In this document: positions 53,833 through 61,033 of the stretch, in pieces | Position numbering within the stretch: position 1 is the stretch's first letter | Layout: each line of letters opens with the position of its first letter | Assembly: GCA_964624235.1 (NCBI GenBank) | Contig: CAZUXY010000001.1 | Location: 198,176 to 262,175, forward strand | Source: CAZUXY01 sp964624235 | GTDB lineage: Bacteria > Spirochaetota > UBA4802 > UBA5368 | Length of the DNA: 64,000 nt | Reading direction: 5' to 3' | The notes under the pieces: generated by a model | What the model was told of the DNA's origin: nothing | What the model saw: the letters and a program-made list of their open reading frames with translations, nothing else | The model's database searches: none | Made by a program: the position numbers and the translations under genes

Positions 53833-54960
53833 TTACTCGAAATAAAAATCCTTCTTTACCGCCTGATCCCGTATCGCTTTAATCACCGCCGTATCCAGTG
53901 TGTCAGACGCAGCCTGTTTTTTCCGTTCCTTTTCAATATATGCGCGGCGTTGTTCCTGAAGGGTCTGTATCTTCTTCTGAATCCCCGCCCGTTCTTTAAT
54001 CTTGTTGTTCACATAAACTTCACGCTCCGCCTTGTTCATTTTTCTCAATTCAGGAGGGAGGTCCTGCTCCTTAAGTGCGGCCACTGAAACTCTCTTCCCC
54101 GATACCGCATCGGCAAGGTCCCATGAGGCATTGTCATAATGCCTGGATGACTTGGCGATGGAGCGCTGGATCACCGATTCCTCGCTCATTTTCTCGGCGT
54201 TCATGTCCTGCTTTTTCTGGCGCTCCTTCATGGCGGCGCCGGCCGTTCCGTAGGCGATGTAGGTTTTATTGAGTTCACGGCCCAGCCTGGCGATCTCGTC
54301 GTCCTGAGGCGCCTTGATATACACGATTTTGTGGTTCTGATCGATATTGATGTATTTACCGTCAGCGAGGTCGGCACCGTCTTTCCAACCTGTGTTGATG
54401 CCTTCATTATGGTGTCCACAGTATATCGTGTTGATGATTATACCCTTATTGATGGCCGCTGTGACCGATTTTTTATAATCCACCGATCCCTGGGTGAAGG
54501 GTTCATTACCCGCGATGAATATCAGCTTCAGATTTCTGGGACTGGTAGACCACTGAAGTCTCTTTGTTGCTTCCCGGATCACCTGCCCGCAGTATTCATC
54601 ACCGCCGTTTGTGGTGAGGTTGAAAAGCTCTTCTGATATTTTGTCCAGATCGGTGGATAAGGGAACCACCATTCTAAGGTATCCCTCCTGGGCGGGAAGA
54701 CTGCTTTTCCCGTATTCGAAGAGAGCCACCTCGAGTCGCGGAGACTTTCCGTCTTTTTTCATCTGGGACATCTCGTTCACGATCTTCCAGAGATGGCTCT
54801 TCGCCTGGTCGATGAGGCCGTCCATGCTGTTGGAGGTATCCAGCAGTATCGCTATCTGTATGTGCGGCCGTTCCTGGGAAAAACCAGCCGTGCTGAAGCA
54901 TACGATCATGGCCAAGGCTGTCAGTACTCTGATGATTACTTTAGTATTACGAGGTTTCAT
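53833..54960 (-). CDS. Exported von Willebrand factor A-domain protein
   Basis: The 375-residue protein has a signal peptide (LTALAMIVCFSTAGFSQ) and an intact VWA domain (about 27-240) with the MIDAS motif DTSNSMDGLIDQ and NGGDEYCGQVI. The C-terminal third is charged and helical (RKMNKAEREVYVNNKIKERAGIQKKIQTLQ) and ends as in full-length relatives (KKDFYFE). VWA domains bind partners through a metal; the partner is unknown. AGGAG lies 6 bases before the ATG at 54960; the frame extends to 54996. It sits directly before the VIT remnant. Confidence 0.85.
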   Translation of the reverse strand: MKPRNTKVIIRVLTALAMIVCFSTAGFSQERPHIQIAILLDTSNSMDGLIDQAKSHLWKIVNEMSQMKKDGKSPRLEVALFEYGKSSLPAQEGYLRMVVPLSTDLDKISEELFNLTTNGGDEYCGQVIREATKRLQWSTSPRNLKLIFIAGNEPFTQGSVDYKKSVTAAINKGIIINTIYCGHHNEGINTGWKDGADLADGKYINIDQNHKIVYIKAPQDDEIARLGRELNKTYIAYGTAGAAMKERQKKQDMNAEKMSEESVIQRSIAKSSRHYDNASWDLADAVSGKRVSVAALKEQDLPPELRKMNKAEREVYVNNKIKERAGIQKKIQTLQEQRRAYIEKERKKQAASDTLDTAVIKAIRDQAVKKDFYFE

Positions 54961-55151
54961 AGTAATCTCCTGGTAAAAATGATTTGGTATTATCACGAAC
55001 CATTTGATTCGACAGGATATAGATGTGAAAGTTCCCTGCCGTACAAATAAATCTATGGAAAAGTTAAAAATAATTTATTTCGCTGCGTGCCGTCCCAAGC
55101 CGGTTACAAAATTTTAAAAATGAACAAACTGAAGAATTCATCATGTTTTAC

Positions 55152-55181
55152 TTGACATCCTGGTCGCATTCTAAGTATAGT
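55152..55181 (+). promoter_or_regulatory. Sigma70 promoter of the thi operon
   Basis: TTGACA (55152-55157) and TATAGT (55176-55181) are separated by 18 bases, directly upstream of the TPP riboswitch. Transcription would begin at about 55188. Confidence 0.75.
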
Positions 55182-55185
55182 TATG

Positions 55186-55263
55186 GTATGGGGTGGTTCC
55201 TTCAGGGAGCCTGAGATCATACCCGTTGAACCTGATCCGGATAATGCCGGCGTAGGGAACACG
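55186..55263 (+). promoter_or_regulatory. TPP riboswitch (THI element)
   Basis: The conserved aptamer elements are in order: GGGG near 55190, CTGAGA at 55211-55216, ACCC, then GAACCTGATC and GGATAATGCC followed by GGCGTAGGGAA. It binds thiamine pyrophosphate and controls the thi operon below. No intrinsic terminator hairpin is seen between the aptamer and thiM. TTCCTT (55273-55278) is complementary to the ribosome-binding site AAGGAA (55311-55316), so control of translation is the likelier mode. Confidence 0.93.
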
Positions 55264-55322
55264 AATTGCTTTTTCCTTCCTGACCAACCGAACCCCTTCA
55301 ACAAAACTTTAAGGAACCGACA

Positions 55323-56114
55323 ATGAACTGTGCCGATCTGCTGCGTACCGTACGCACTAAACAGCCGCTGGTACATCATATCACCAACTGGGTAACCATA
55401 TATGACTGCGCCCAGGTGGTGAAATCCTTCGGCGCTTCTCCCGTTATGGCCCATGCACCGGAGGAGGCGGAAGATATGACCGCTCTTGCTTCGGCGCTGG
55501 TTCTCAACATCGGGACCCTCAGCACCGAAATAATCCAGAGCATGAAACTGGCCGCCGCCGCCGCCCGCCGAAAAGGGATACCCGTGGTGCTGGATGTATG
55601 CGGAGCCGGAGCCACTCCCTTCAGGGACCGGATGAGCCTGGAACTAATAGACACAGGATGCATCTCAATAATTAAGGGAAACGCCTCAGAGGTGGCACGC
55701 GTCGCCGGACATGAAATTCAGACCAGAGGGGTTGATACAACTGCAGTTGAAGAGAATCTGGTTGATATCGCAACCGGTCTGGCACGGCAAAGGATGTGTG
55801 TTACCGTCATTACGGGCAAGGAAGATATCGTCGCAGACGGTATTTCATGTTACACAGTTAGAAACGGCCATCCTGTGATGAGCAGGGTCGTTGGAACCGG
55901 CTGTATGGCCGCATCCGTAATAGGCACGTTCGCGGCAGTGGGAAACGATGACATTGTCTCAGCGGCGGCAGCGGGGCTGTGCTGTTACGCGGTTGCCGCC
56001 GAACTTGCCGTTTCCAGATCACAGGGACCCGGAAGTTTCAAGCAAACGCTTTTCGATGTCATTGAAACGCTTTCCGAGAAAGAAATCACCTCCATGGGAA
56101 GAATAACATCATGA
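55323..56114 (+). CDS. thiM: Hydroxyethylthiazole kinase
   Basis: The 263-residue protein phosphorylates hydroxyethylthiazole, a salvage step for the thiazole half of thiamine. Signatures: PLVHHITNWVTIYDCA at the N-terminus, VLDVCGAGATPFRD, IIKGNASEVARVAG and the anion hole VVGTGCMAASVIG. AAGGAA precedes the ATG. It is the first gene after the TPP riboswitch and overlaps thiE by 4 bases (ATGA). Confidence 0.96.
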   Translation: MNCADLLRTVRTKQPLVHHITNWVTIYDCAQVVKSFGASPVMAHAPEEAEDMTALASALVLNIGTLSTEIIQSMKLAAAAARRKGIPVVLDVCGAGATPFRDRMSLELIDTGCISIIKGNASEVARVAGHEIQTRGVDTTAVEENLVDIATGLARQRMCVTVITGKEDIVADGISCYTVRNGHPVMSRVVGTGCMAASVIGTFAAVGNDDIVSAAAAGLCCYAVAAELAVSRSQGPGSFKQTLFDVIETLSEKEITSMGRITS

Positions 56115-56722
56115 AAGGGTATTATTTTATCACCGATTCCGGACTGAGCAACGCGGGAAACCATTCTGATGTTACGGCGGCAGTGGAGGCGGGTGTTGCG
56201 GTGGTTCAATATCGGAACAAGAACGGCGAGACCAGGGACCTTTTCACTGAAGCGATGGAACTGCGTGAAATCTGCCGTGATTCCGGCACACTCTTCATTG
56301 TGAACGACCGTATCGATATCGCCCTTGCCGTGGATGCCGACGGGGTACACGTGGGGCAGGAGGATATGCCCTACAGCGTCGCACGCCGCCTTCTGGGTGG
56401 AAAAAAGATAATCGGCGTATCGGTTCATACCCTGGAACTGGCCGTTGAAGCGGAAAAAGCAGGAGCCGACTACCTCGGTGTCGGACCGGTATATTCTACC
56501 AACACCAAACCCGACGCGAAAGAGGCCCGTGGCGTTTCTCTGATACGGGAGGTGAAGCAGGCTGTTCAGGTCCCCGTCGTGGCGATCGCCGGCATCTCGC
56601 TTGACAATGTGCAAGAGGTCGTCGAAGCCGGTGCCGATATGGTGTGCGCTATCTCCGCCGTGGTGGGCAGTAGCGACGTAAAGGCGGAAATATTGAAATA
56701 TCAAAGGATGTACCGATTATGA
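56111..56722 (+). CDS. thiE: Thiamine-phosphate synthase
   Basis: The 203-residue TIM-barrel enzyme joins HMP pyrophosphate and thiazole phosphate into thiamine phosphate. Motifs: VQYRNKNGETRDL, FIVNDRIDIALAVDADGVHVGQEDM, IIGVSVHT, ADYLGVGPVYSTNTKPDA and VVAIAGI. Length is typical. It overlaps thiM and thiC by 4 bases each. Confidence 0.96.
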   Translation: MKGYYFITDSGLSNAGNHSDVTAAVEAGVAVVQYRNKNGETRDLFTEAMELREICRDSGTLFIVNDRIDIALAVDADGVHVGQEDMPYSVARRLLGGKKIIGVSVHTLELAVEAEKAGADYLGVGPVYSTNTKPDAKEARGVSLIREVKQAVQVPVVAIAGISLDNVQEVVEAGADMVCAISAVVGSSDVKAEILKYQRMYRL

Positions 56723-57990
56723 CACAACTGGAGCAGGCAAAGTCAAATATACTCTCCCCGGAAGCGGCAGCCGTTGCGGCCGTTGAACCGCTTACGCCCG
56801 AGCAGATACGAACAGATATCGCCGTGGGCACGACGGTGATTCTGAAAAGTGATATGCATCCATGTAAACCCGTCGCCGTCGGCAGGGGATTGTGGATAAA
56901 GATCAACGCCAATATAGGCACGTCCAACTACAACACCGATCCCGCTATGGAAGTTCAAAAACTGCGCGCCGCACTTAATTATGGCGCTGATACCGTTATG
57001 GACCTTAGTACCGGCGGTGATATTCGTGAAATGCGTAAAACCGTGGTGAGTGAGTCGCCGGTACCTGTAGGAACAGTCCCTATCTATGAGGCCATCGTCC
57101 GATGCCCCGATGTGTCAAAAATAGAAGAGGACGATTTTCTGGAAGCGATACAGACCCATATCGATGACGGAGTTGATTTTATCACCGTCCATTGCGGAGT
57201 GACACAATCTTGCATTCCTCTGCTTGACTCCCGTATCATGGGAGTGGTTTCACGGGGTGGAAGCTTTCTCATAAAGTGGATGCTCCACCATGGCAGGGAA
57301 AACCCTTTATATACCAGGTATGACGAAATTCTCGAGATGGCCTATAAACACGATGTATGCCTTAGTCTCGGCGACGGCCTCCGGCCGGGTTGTATTGCCG
57401 ATGCAACCGACCGCGCCCAGATCGAAGAACTCAAAATCCTGGGAGAGCTTGCCCGAAGGGCCAGGGAACGTGGGGTGCAGGTGATGATAGAGGGGCCCGG
57501 ACATGTGCCGCTGCACCAGATCAGGGAAAACATGGAACTACAGAAAAAATTCTGCGACGGGGCGCCCTTCTACGTACTGGGACCGCTGGTAACCGATATC
57601 TCCCCCGGTTATGACCACCTTTCGGGAGCAATCGGCGGAGCTCTCGCCGCCATGTACGGCGCCGATTTCCTTTGTTACCTGACCCCCAAGGAACACCTGG
57701 GACTGCCGAATATTCAGGATGTAATTGACGGCGTTATCGCTTCAAAGATAGCAGCCCACGCGGCCGATATCGCCCGGGGCATACCGGGCGCCCGCGACCG
57801 CGATGACGCCATGTCCAGGGCCCGCAGCAACCTTGACTGGGAAGGCATGTACAATCTTGCCCTTAATCCTGAACGAGCACGGGACATGCGCAAGGGAACC
57901 GGTAATTCTGATTCGGAAGTATGCACAATGTGCGGGGATTTCTGTTCAGCGAAGATCAATAAAGAATGCAGGATGAACTATCACAAATGA
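56719..57990 (+). CDS. thiC: Phosphomethylpyrimidine synthase
   Basis: The 423-residue radical-SAM enzyme converts aminoimidazole ribotide to the pyrimidine HMP phosphate. The C-terminal iron-sulfur motif CTMCGDFCSAK (C-x2-C-x4-C) is intact, and conserved blocks such as NANIGTSNYN, DTVMDLSTGGDI, MIEGPGHVPLHQI and TDISPGYDHLSGAIGGALAA are present. It is the short form without the long N-terminal extension of enteric ThiC. It overlaps thiE and thiL by 4 bases each. Confidence 0.97.
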   Translation: MTQLEQAKSNILSPEAAAVAAVEPLTPEQIRTDIAVGTTVILKSDMHPCKPVAVGRGLWIKINANIGTSNYNTDPAMEVQKLRAALNYGADTVMDLSTGGDIREMRKTVVSESPVPVGTVPIYEAIVRCPDVSKIEEDDFLEAIQTHIDDGVDFITVHCGVTQSCIPLLDSRIMGVVSRGGSFLIKWMLHHGRENPLYTRYDEILEMAYKHDVCLSLGDGLRPGCIADATDRAQIEELKILGELARRARERGVQVMIEGPGHVPLHQIRENMELQKKFCDGAPFYVLGPLVTDISPGYDHLSGAIGGALAAMYGADFLCYLTPKEHLGLPNIQDVIDGVIASKIAAHAADIARGIPGARDRDDAMSRARSNLDWEGMYNLALNPERARDMRKGTGNSDSEVCTMCGDFCSAKINKECRMNYHK

Positions 57991-58949
57991 AGATATCGGA
58001 TATCGGCGGGGAGTTCGCCCTTATAAAAAGGCTCACTACACAGACCGTCGCCGACCCGGACGTAATCGAGGGGATAGGAGACGACTGCGCCGTCATCAAA
58101 CATTCCGACAACCGCTACCTGCTGGTAACCACCGACATGATGGTGGAAAACACCCATTTCAGGCTGGACTGGCAGAGCCCATGGCAGGTAGGGAAAAAAC
58201 TCATGGAGGTGAACGTTTCAGACATCGTGTCAATGGGAGGTCACCCCACACAGGCTTTCATTTCGCTGGCGCTTACGCGCGATACCGAGGTGGAATTCAT
58301 GGACGAACTCTACGAGGGACTTTACGCATCGGCCCGCAAGCACGGTGTCTTTCTAGTCGGCGGCGACACCACCCGGGGAAGGGAACTGGTTCTGAACCTG
58401 GCCCTGCTTGGACTGGTGGACAGGGAAAGGCTTCGCCTTCGCTCTCATGCGGTGCCGGGTGACATGATCTGCGTAACCGGTTCCCTCGGCAAGAGCGAGT
58501 CGGGACTGCAGCTCCTGCTGGCGGGGGAGGAGGGGTATACCAAAGGCTACCTGGAACCCGAATGCAGAACCGCGGCAGAGGGCGCCGTCATTTCCCGTTA
58601 TGCCCATGCGATGATAGATGTCAGCGACGGACTGGCCAGCGAGGTAGGGCACATATGCACACGCAGCGGCACGGGCGCTCTTATTGACTACGATTCCATC
58701 CCGATATCCAACCTTACCGGGATAGCTGCACGTTCCCTTTCCATGGACCCTGTGGAGATGGCCCTTTACGGAGGAGAAGACTTCGAGCTGGTGTTTACCG
58801 TACCCGAGAAGGAAATTCCCTCACTGGAGAAAAACTTTTCTGATTTTTCCGTGGTGGGGAAAATACTTGCGAACGACAAGGGCATACACCTGATCCGTGA
58901 AGGGAAAGAACTGCCGCTGAAGCATGGTTTCGACCATTTTGCACTCTAG
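57987..58949 (+). CDS. thiL: Thiamine-monophosphate kinase
   Basis: The 320-residue protein phosphorylates thiamine monophosphate to the active cofactor TPP. Motifs: GDDCAVIKHSDNRYLLVTTDMMVENTHF, VNVSDIVSMGGHPTQAFISLAL, GGDTTRGRELVLNLALLG and IDVSDGLASE, plus YGGEDFELVFTV. The ATG at 57987 gives the same ATGA overlap as the two upstream junctions; the frame is open from 57966 (overlap of 25 bases). The stop lies in a hairpin at 58941-58960. Confidence 0.95.
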   Translation: MKISDIGGEFALIKRLTTQTVADPDVIEGIGDDCAVIKHSDNRYLLVTTDMMVENTHFRLDWQSPWQVGKKLMEVNVSDIVSMGGHPTQAFISLALTRDTEVEFMDELYEGLYASARKHGVFLVGGDTTRGRELVLNLALLGLVDRERLRLRSHAVPGDMICVTGSLGKSESGLQLLLAGEEGYTKGYLEPECRTAAEGAVISRYAHAMIDVSDGLASEVGHICTRSGTGALIDYDSIPISNLTGIAARSLSMDPVEMALYGGEDFELVFTVPEKEIPSLEKNFSDFSVVGKILANDKGIHLIREGKELPLKHGFDHFAL

Positions 58950-58960
58950 CAATAGAGTGC
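58941..58960 (+). terminator. Hairpin across the stops of thiL and the anti-sigma gene
   Basis: GCACTCTA (58941-58948) and TAGAGTGC (58953-58960) form a perfect 8-bp stem with loop GCAA. It includes the thiL stop codon and touches the stop of the convergent anti-sigma gene. The tail (TATCTTCCCC) is only weakly T-rich, so termination is uncertain. Confidence 0.5.
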
Positions 58961-59979
58961 TATCTTCCCCGCAGTATGTTCATTCTTAGATTAACGGGCT
59001 TTCCCCCGACATTATGAGGCAAGGTACCTTTCAGTGTACCTTCTTTATTCAGATCATTGACGAAATTATGAAAATTGCGCGATGGGATGTTCACCTCGAG
59101 ATATTCCAGCAGTCCCGTGGTGCTGTTATAGCGTTCATTTATTATTGTTCCTTCATGATATCCAACGATACGGCGTAGACGCTCTGTGGTTCTGCGCAGG
59201 GCGGTGTGCCCATTATCCATCTCTTCGCCCCGGTAGGGACCGCGATACTGTTTTGCGGCCGCCAGGTCCGCGTCTTTTTTCATATACTTCAATTCCGCCG
59301 ACTTGTTGTCTTCTATTTTATTTTTTTCAGACGGCGCCAACGGTGCAGGGATTCTGACCGCCAGCAGCAGGGTGACCGGTTCACCCGACTGGACGGGAGT
59401 TTTTGAAAACACGGTTTTCTTTTTGCCAGTGATTTCAGACATTCTTTCCTCATCTCCCGCGGCAATTCTCATAACTGATTTTTCCTCAGACCTTCGCGCG
59501 TCCCTTGCCTTGTGCGCGATACGGACATCAGCAAGTTCATCCTTCGTGTTCCCGCCGACTTTTTTGACCGGAATAGTTTCATCCCGTGCGGTAGATAGGG
59601 GTTTTCTGATCTCAGCTGTGGGTGAAAGGATGATAAAAACCAGCGCCGCCGTTGCAAGGAGTCCTGCGGCTTCAAGAGGAACCCTGGGCCAGAAGGGATG
59701 AAATATTTTACGCAACGTCCTGGAAGGGGAAAAAACCTTTATTTCTGATGACTTGGAAACCGGAATGTTGAGCTTTTGATGGAGCGAATCCAGGAAATTC
59801 TCCGGGGCAGCAACCGCCGGCAGTTCTTTCATTCGCTGCAGATATCGCTGTAATATTTCGACTTCACGACGGCAGGCTTCGCAATCCGAAAGGTGTGCCC
59901 TCATTTTCTCCACCATCGCAGGTGAAAGCTCATGCTCGACATACGCGGGAATATTTTGCTGCGCCTTTTTACAGTTCAT
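58960..59979 (-). CDS. Anti-sigma factor with zinc-finger N-terminus and long external domain
   Basis: The 339-residue protein has an anti-sigma zinc finger (zf-HC2) at the N-terminus: CKKAQQNIPAYVEHELSP and HLSDCEACRREV with the H-x3-C-x2-C ligands. One membrane segment (LLATAALVFIILSP, about 106-120) follows. The external part is long, with a K/E-rich spacer and a C-terminal DUF4349-like segment (ALRRTTERLRRIVGYHEGTIINERYNSTTGLLEYLEVNIP). It overlaps the sigma-factor gene by 11 bases and should bind and release that sigma factor in response to envelope signals. Confidence 0.85.
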   Translation of the reverse strand: MNCKKAQQNIPAYVEHELSPAMVEKMRAHLSDCEACRREVEILQRYLQRMKELPAVAAPENFLDSLHQKLNIPVSKSSEIKVFSPSRTLRKIFHPFWPRVPLEAAGLLATAALVFIILSPTAEIRKPLSTARDETIPVKKVGGNTKDELADVRIAHKARDARRSEEKSVMRIAAGDEERMSEITGKKKTVFSKTPVQSGEPVTLLLAVRIPAPLAPSEKNKIEDNKSAELKYMKKDADLAAAKQYRGPYRGEEMDNGHTALRRTTERLRRIVGYHEGTIINERYNSTTGLLEYLEVNIPSRNFHNFVNDLNKEGTLKGTLPHNVGGKPVNLRMNILRGR

Positions 59980-60622
59980 CCGCCAGTATATCCTTCAAAC
60001 GTATTTTAAGCTGTTCCCTGGCCCTGTTTAGTTTCGATTTCACGGTCCCCAGCGCGAGCCCGGTAACCGAGGCTATTTCTTCATAGGGCCTGCCCTCTAT
60101 ATCCCTAAGGACCACCAGGGTCCTCTGATGCACCGGAAGGGCCTGTATGGCTTCATGGATGGTCTTCCAGGTTTCGTTCTTTTCATAAAGCCGGTCCGGT
60201 CCGTCCCTGTGGGAGCCGTGATCGATACTCCTCGAACCGCTGCCGGGATTATCCGTTCCGTTCAAGCTCAGGGTTCTCCTCCTGTCGCGCTGTGGGCGGG
60301 AGGAGATATGGTTTTTACAGGTATTCACTGCTATACGGAACAGCCAGGTCGAAAAACCGGATTGAAAACGGAACCCCGAAAGATTCCGGTATACTTTAAT
60401 GAACACATCCTGTGCGCAGTCGTTTGCCTCTTCATATTCCCCCAGCATTCGATAACAGATGGTAAACACCCTGTCCCTGTACTTGATCACAAGTCTGTCA
60501 AAGGCGTTTCTGCCCCGTACATCGTCCACCCCTCGTGACAGGAATTCATCGACCAGTTGCCGGTCTTCCCGATGTGTATCCTGAAAATGTGTATCCCCGG
60601 CTTGTAGATATTCCCTGTTCAT
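59969..60622 (-). CDS. ECF-type RNA polymerase sigma factor (RpoE-like)
   Basis: The 217-residue protein has ECF sigma regions 2 and 4: FDRLVIKYRDRVFTICYRMLGEYEEANDCAQDVFIKVYRNL (region 2, with DCAQDVF) and LPVHQRTLVVLRDIEGRPYEEIASVTGLALGTVKSKLNRAREQL (region 4). The gene overlaps its probable anti-sigma gene, a standard pair. Target promoters are unknown; a GGAAT-type motif upstream is only suggestive. Confidence 0.93.
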   Translation of the reverse strand: MNREYLQAGDTHFQDTHREDRQLVDEFLSRGVDDVRGRNAFDRLVIKYRDRVFTICYRMLGEYEEANDCAQDVFIKVYRNLSGFRFQSGFSTWLFRIAVNTCKNHISSRPQRDRRRTLSLNGTDNPGSGSRSIDHGSHRDGPDRLYEKNETWKTIHEAIQALPVHQRTLVVLRDIEGRPYEEIASVTGLALGTVKSKLNRAREQLKIRLKDILADEL

Positions 60623-61033
60623 TTGGACATAATACTATGAAAAAAGATCTTAATTTTATATCTGCAAATCTTCATTATTCGTATACAGGCTGTTATTCCT
60701 TTCCTGATATGTAATTCACCATAATCTTAATATCTGGCCGCACACACTGCTTTTATCAGAATTACAGCCGTCACCACACAGGCTGTCCAAACCATACTGC
60801 ACCGATAAAAATAAAATGCAATAGATAATCCATCAGATATTTAAATCTGCACCATATTGATAGCATATACTTTGTGAAATTCGTTTGTAATAACCAAATA
60901 TAAATGATCAATATTACACCATCAATAAATGGTACTCAATATCACTATATACTCTTGACGACATGCAAACATTATGATTAGATATGACTTAATCAACATG
61001 TCAGGTTCCTACATCGACGTACAGAGGTGAGCA
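60623..61033. other. Divergent intergenic region between the sigma factor and chemoreceptor genes
   Basis: These 411 AT-rich bases must hold both promoters. A TTGACG near 60954 with TTAGAT 17 bases on could be the chemoreceptor promoter, but the match is weak. No gene or structured RNA is seen. Confidence 0.4.

Noticed and set aside
55985..56704. A 239-codon open frame on the minus strand opposite thiM and thiE
   Set aside because: Both plus-strand genes are clear members of the thiamine pathway; the antisense frame has no motifs.
60790..60830. Possible sigma28 promoter of the chemoreceptor gene (CACCGATAA)
   Set aside because: The -10-like element lies more than 200 bases from the gene and there is no matching TAAA -35 at the right distance.
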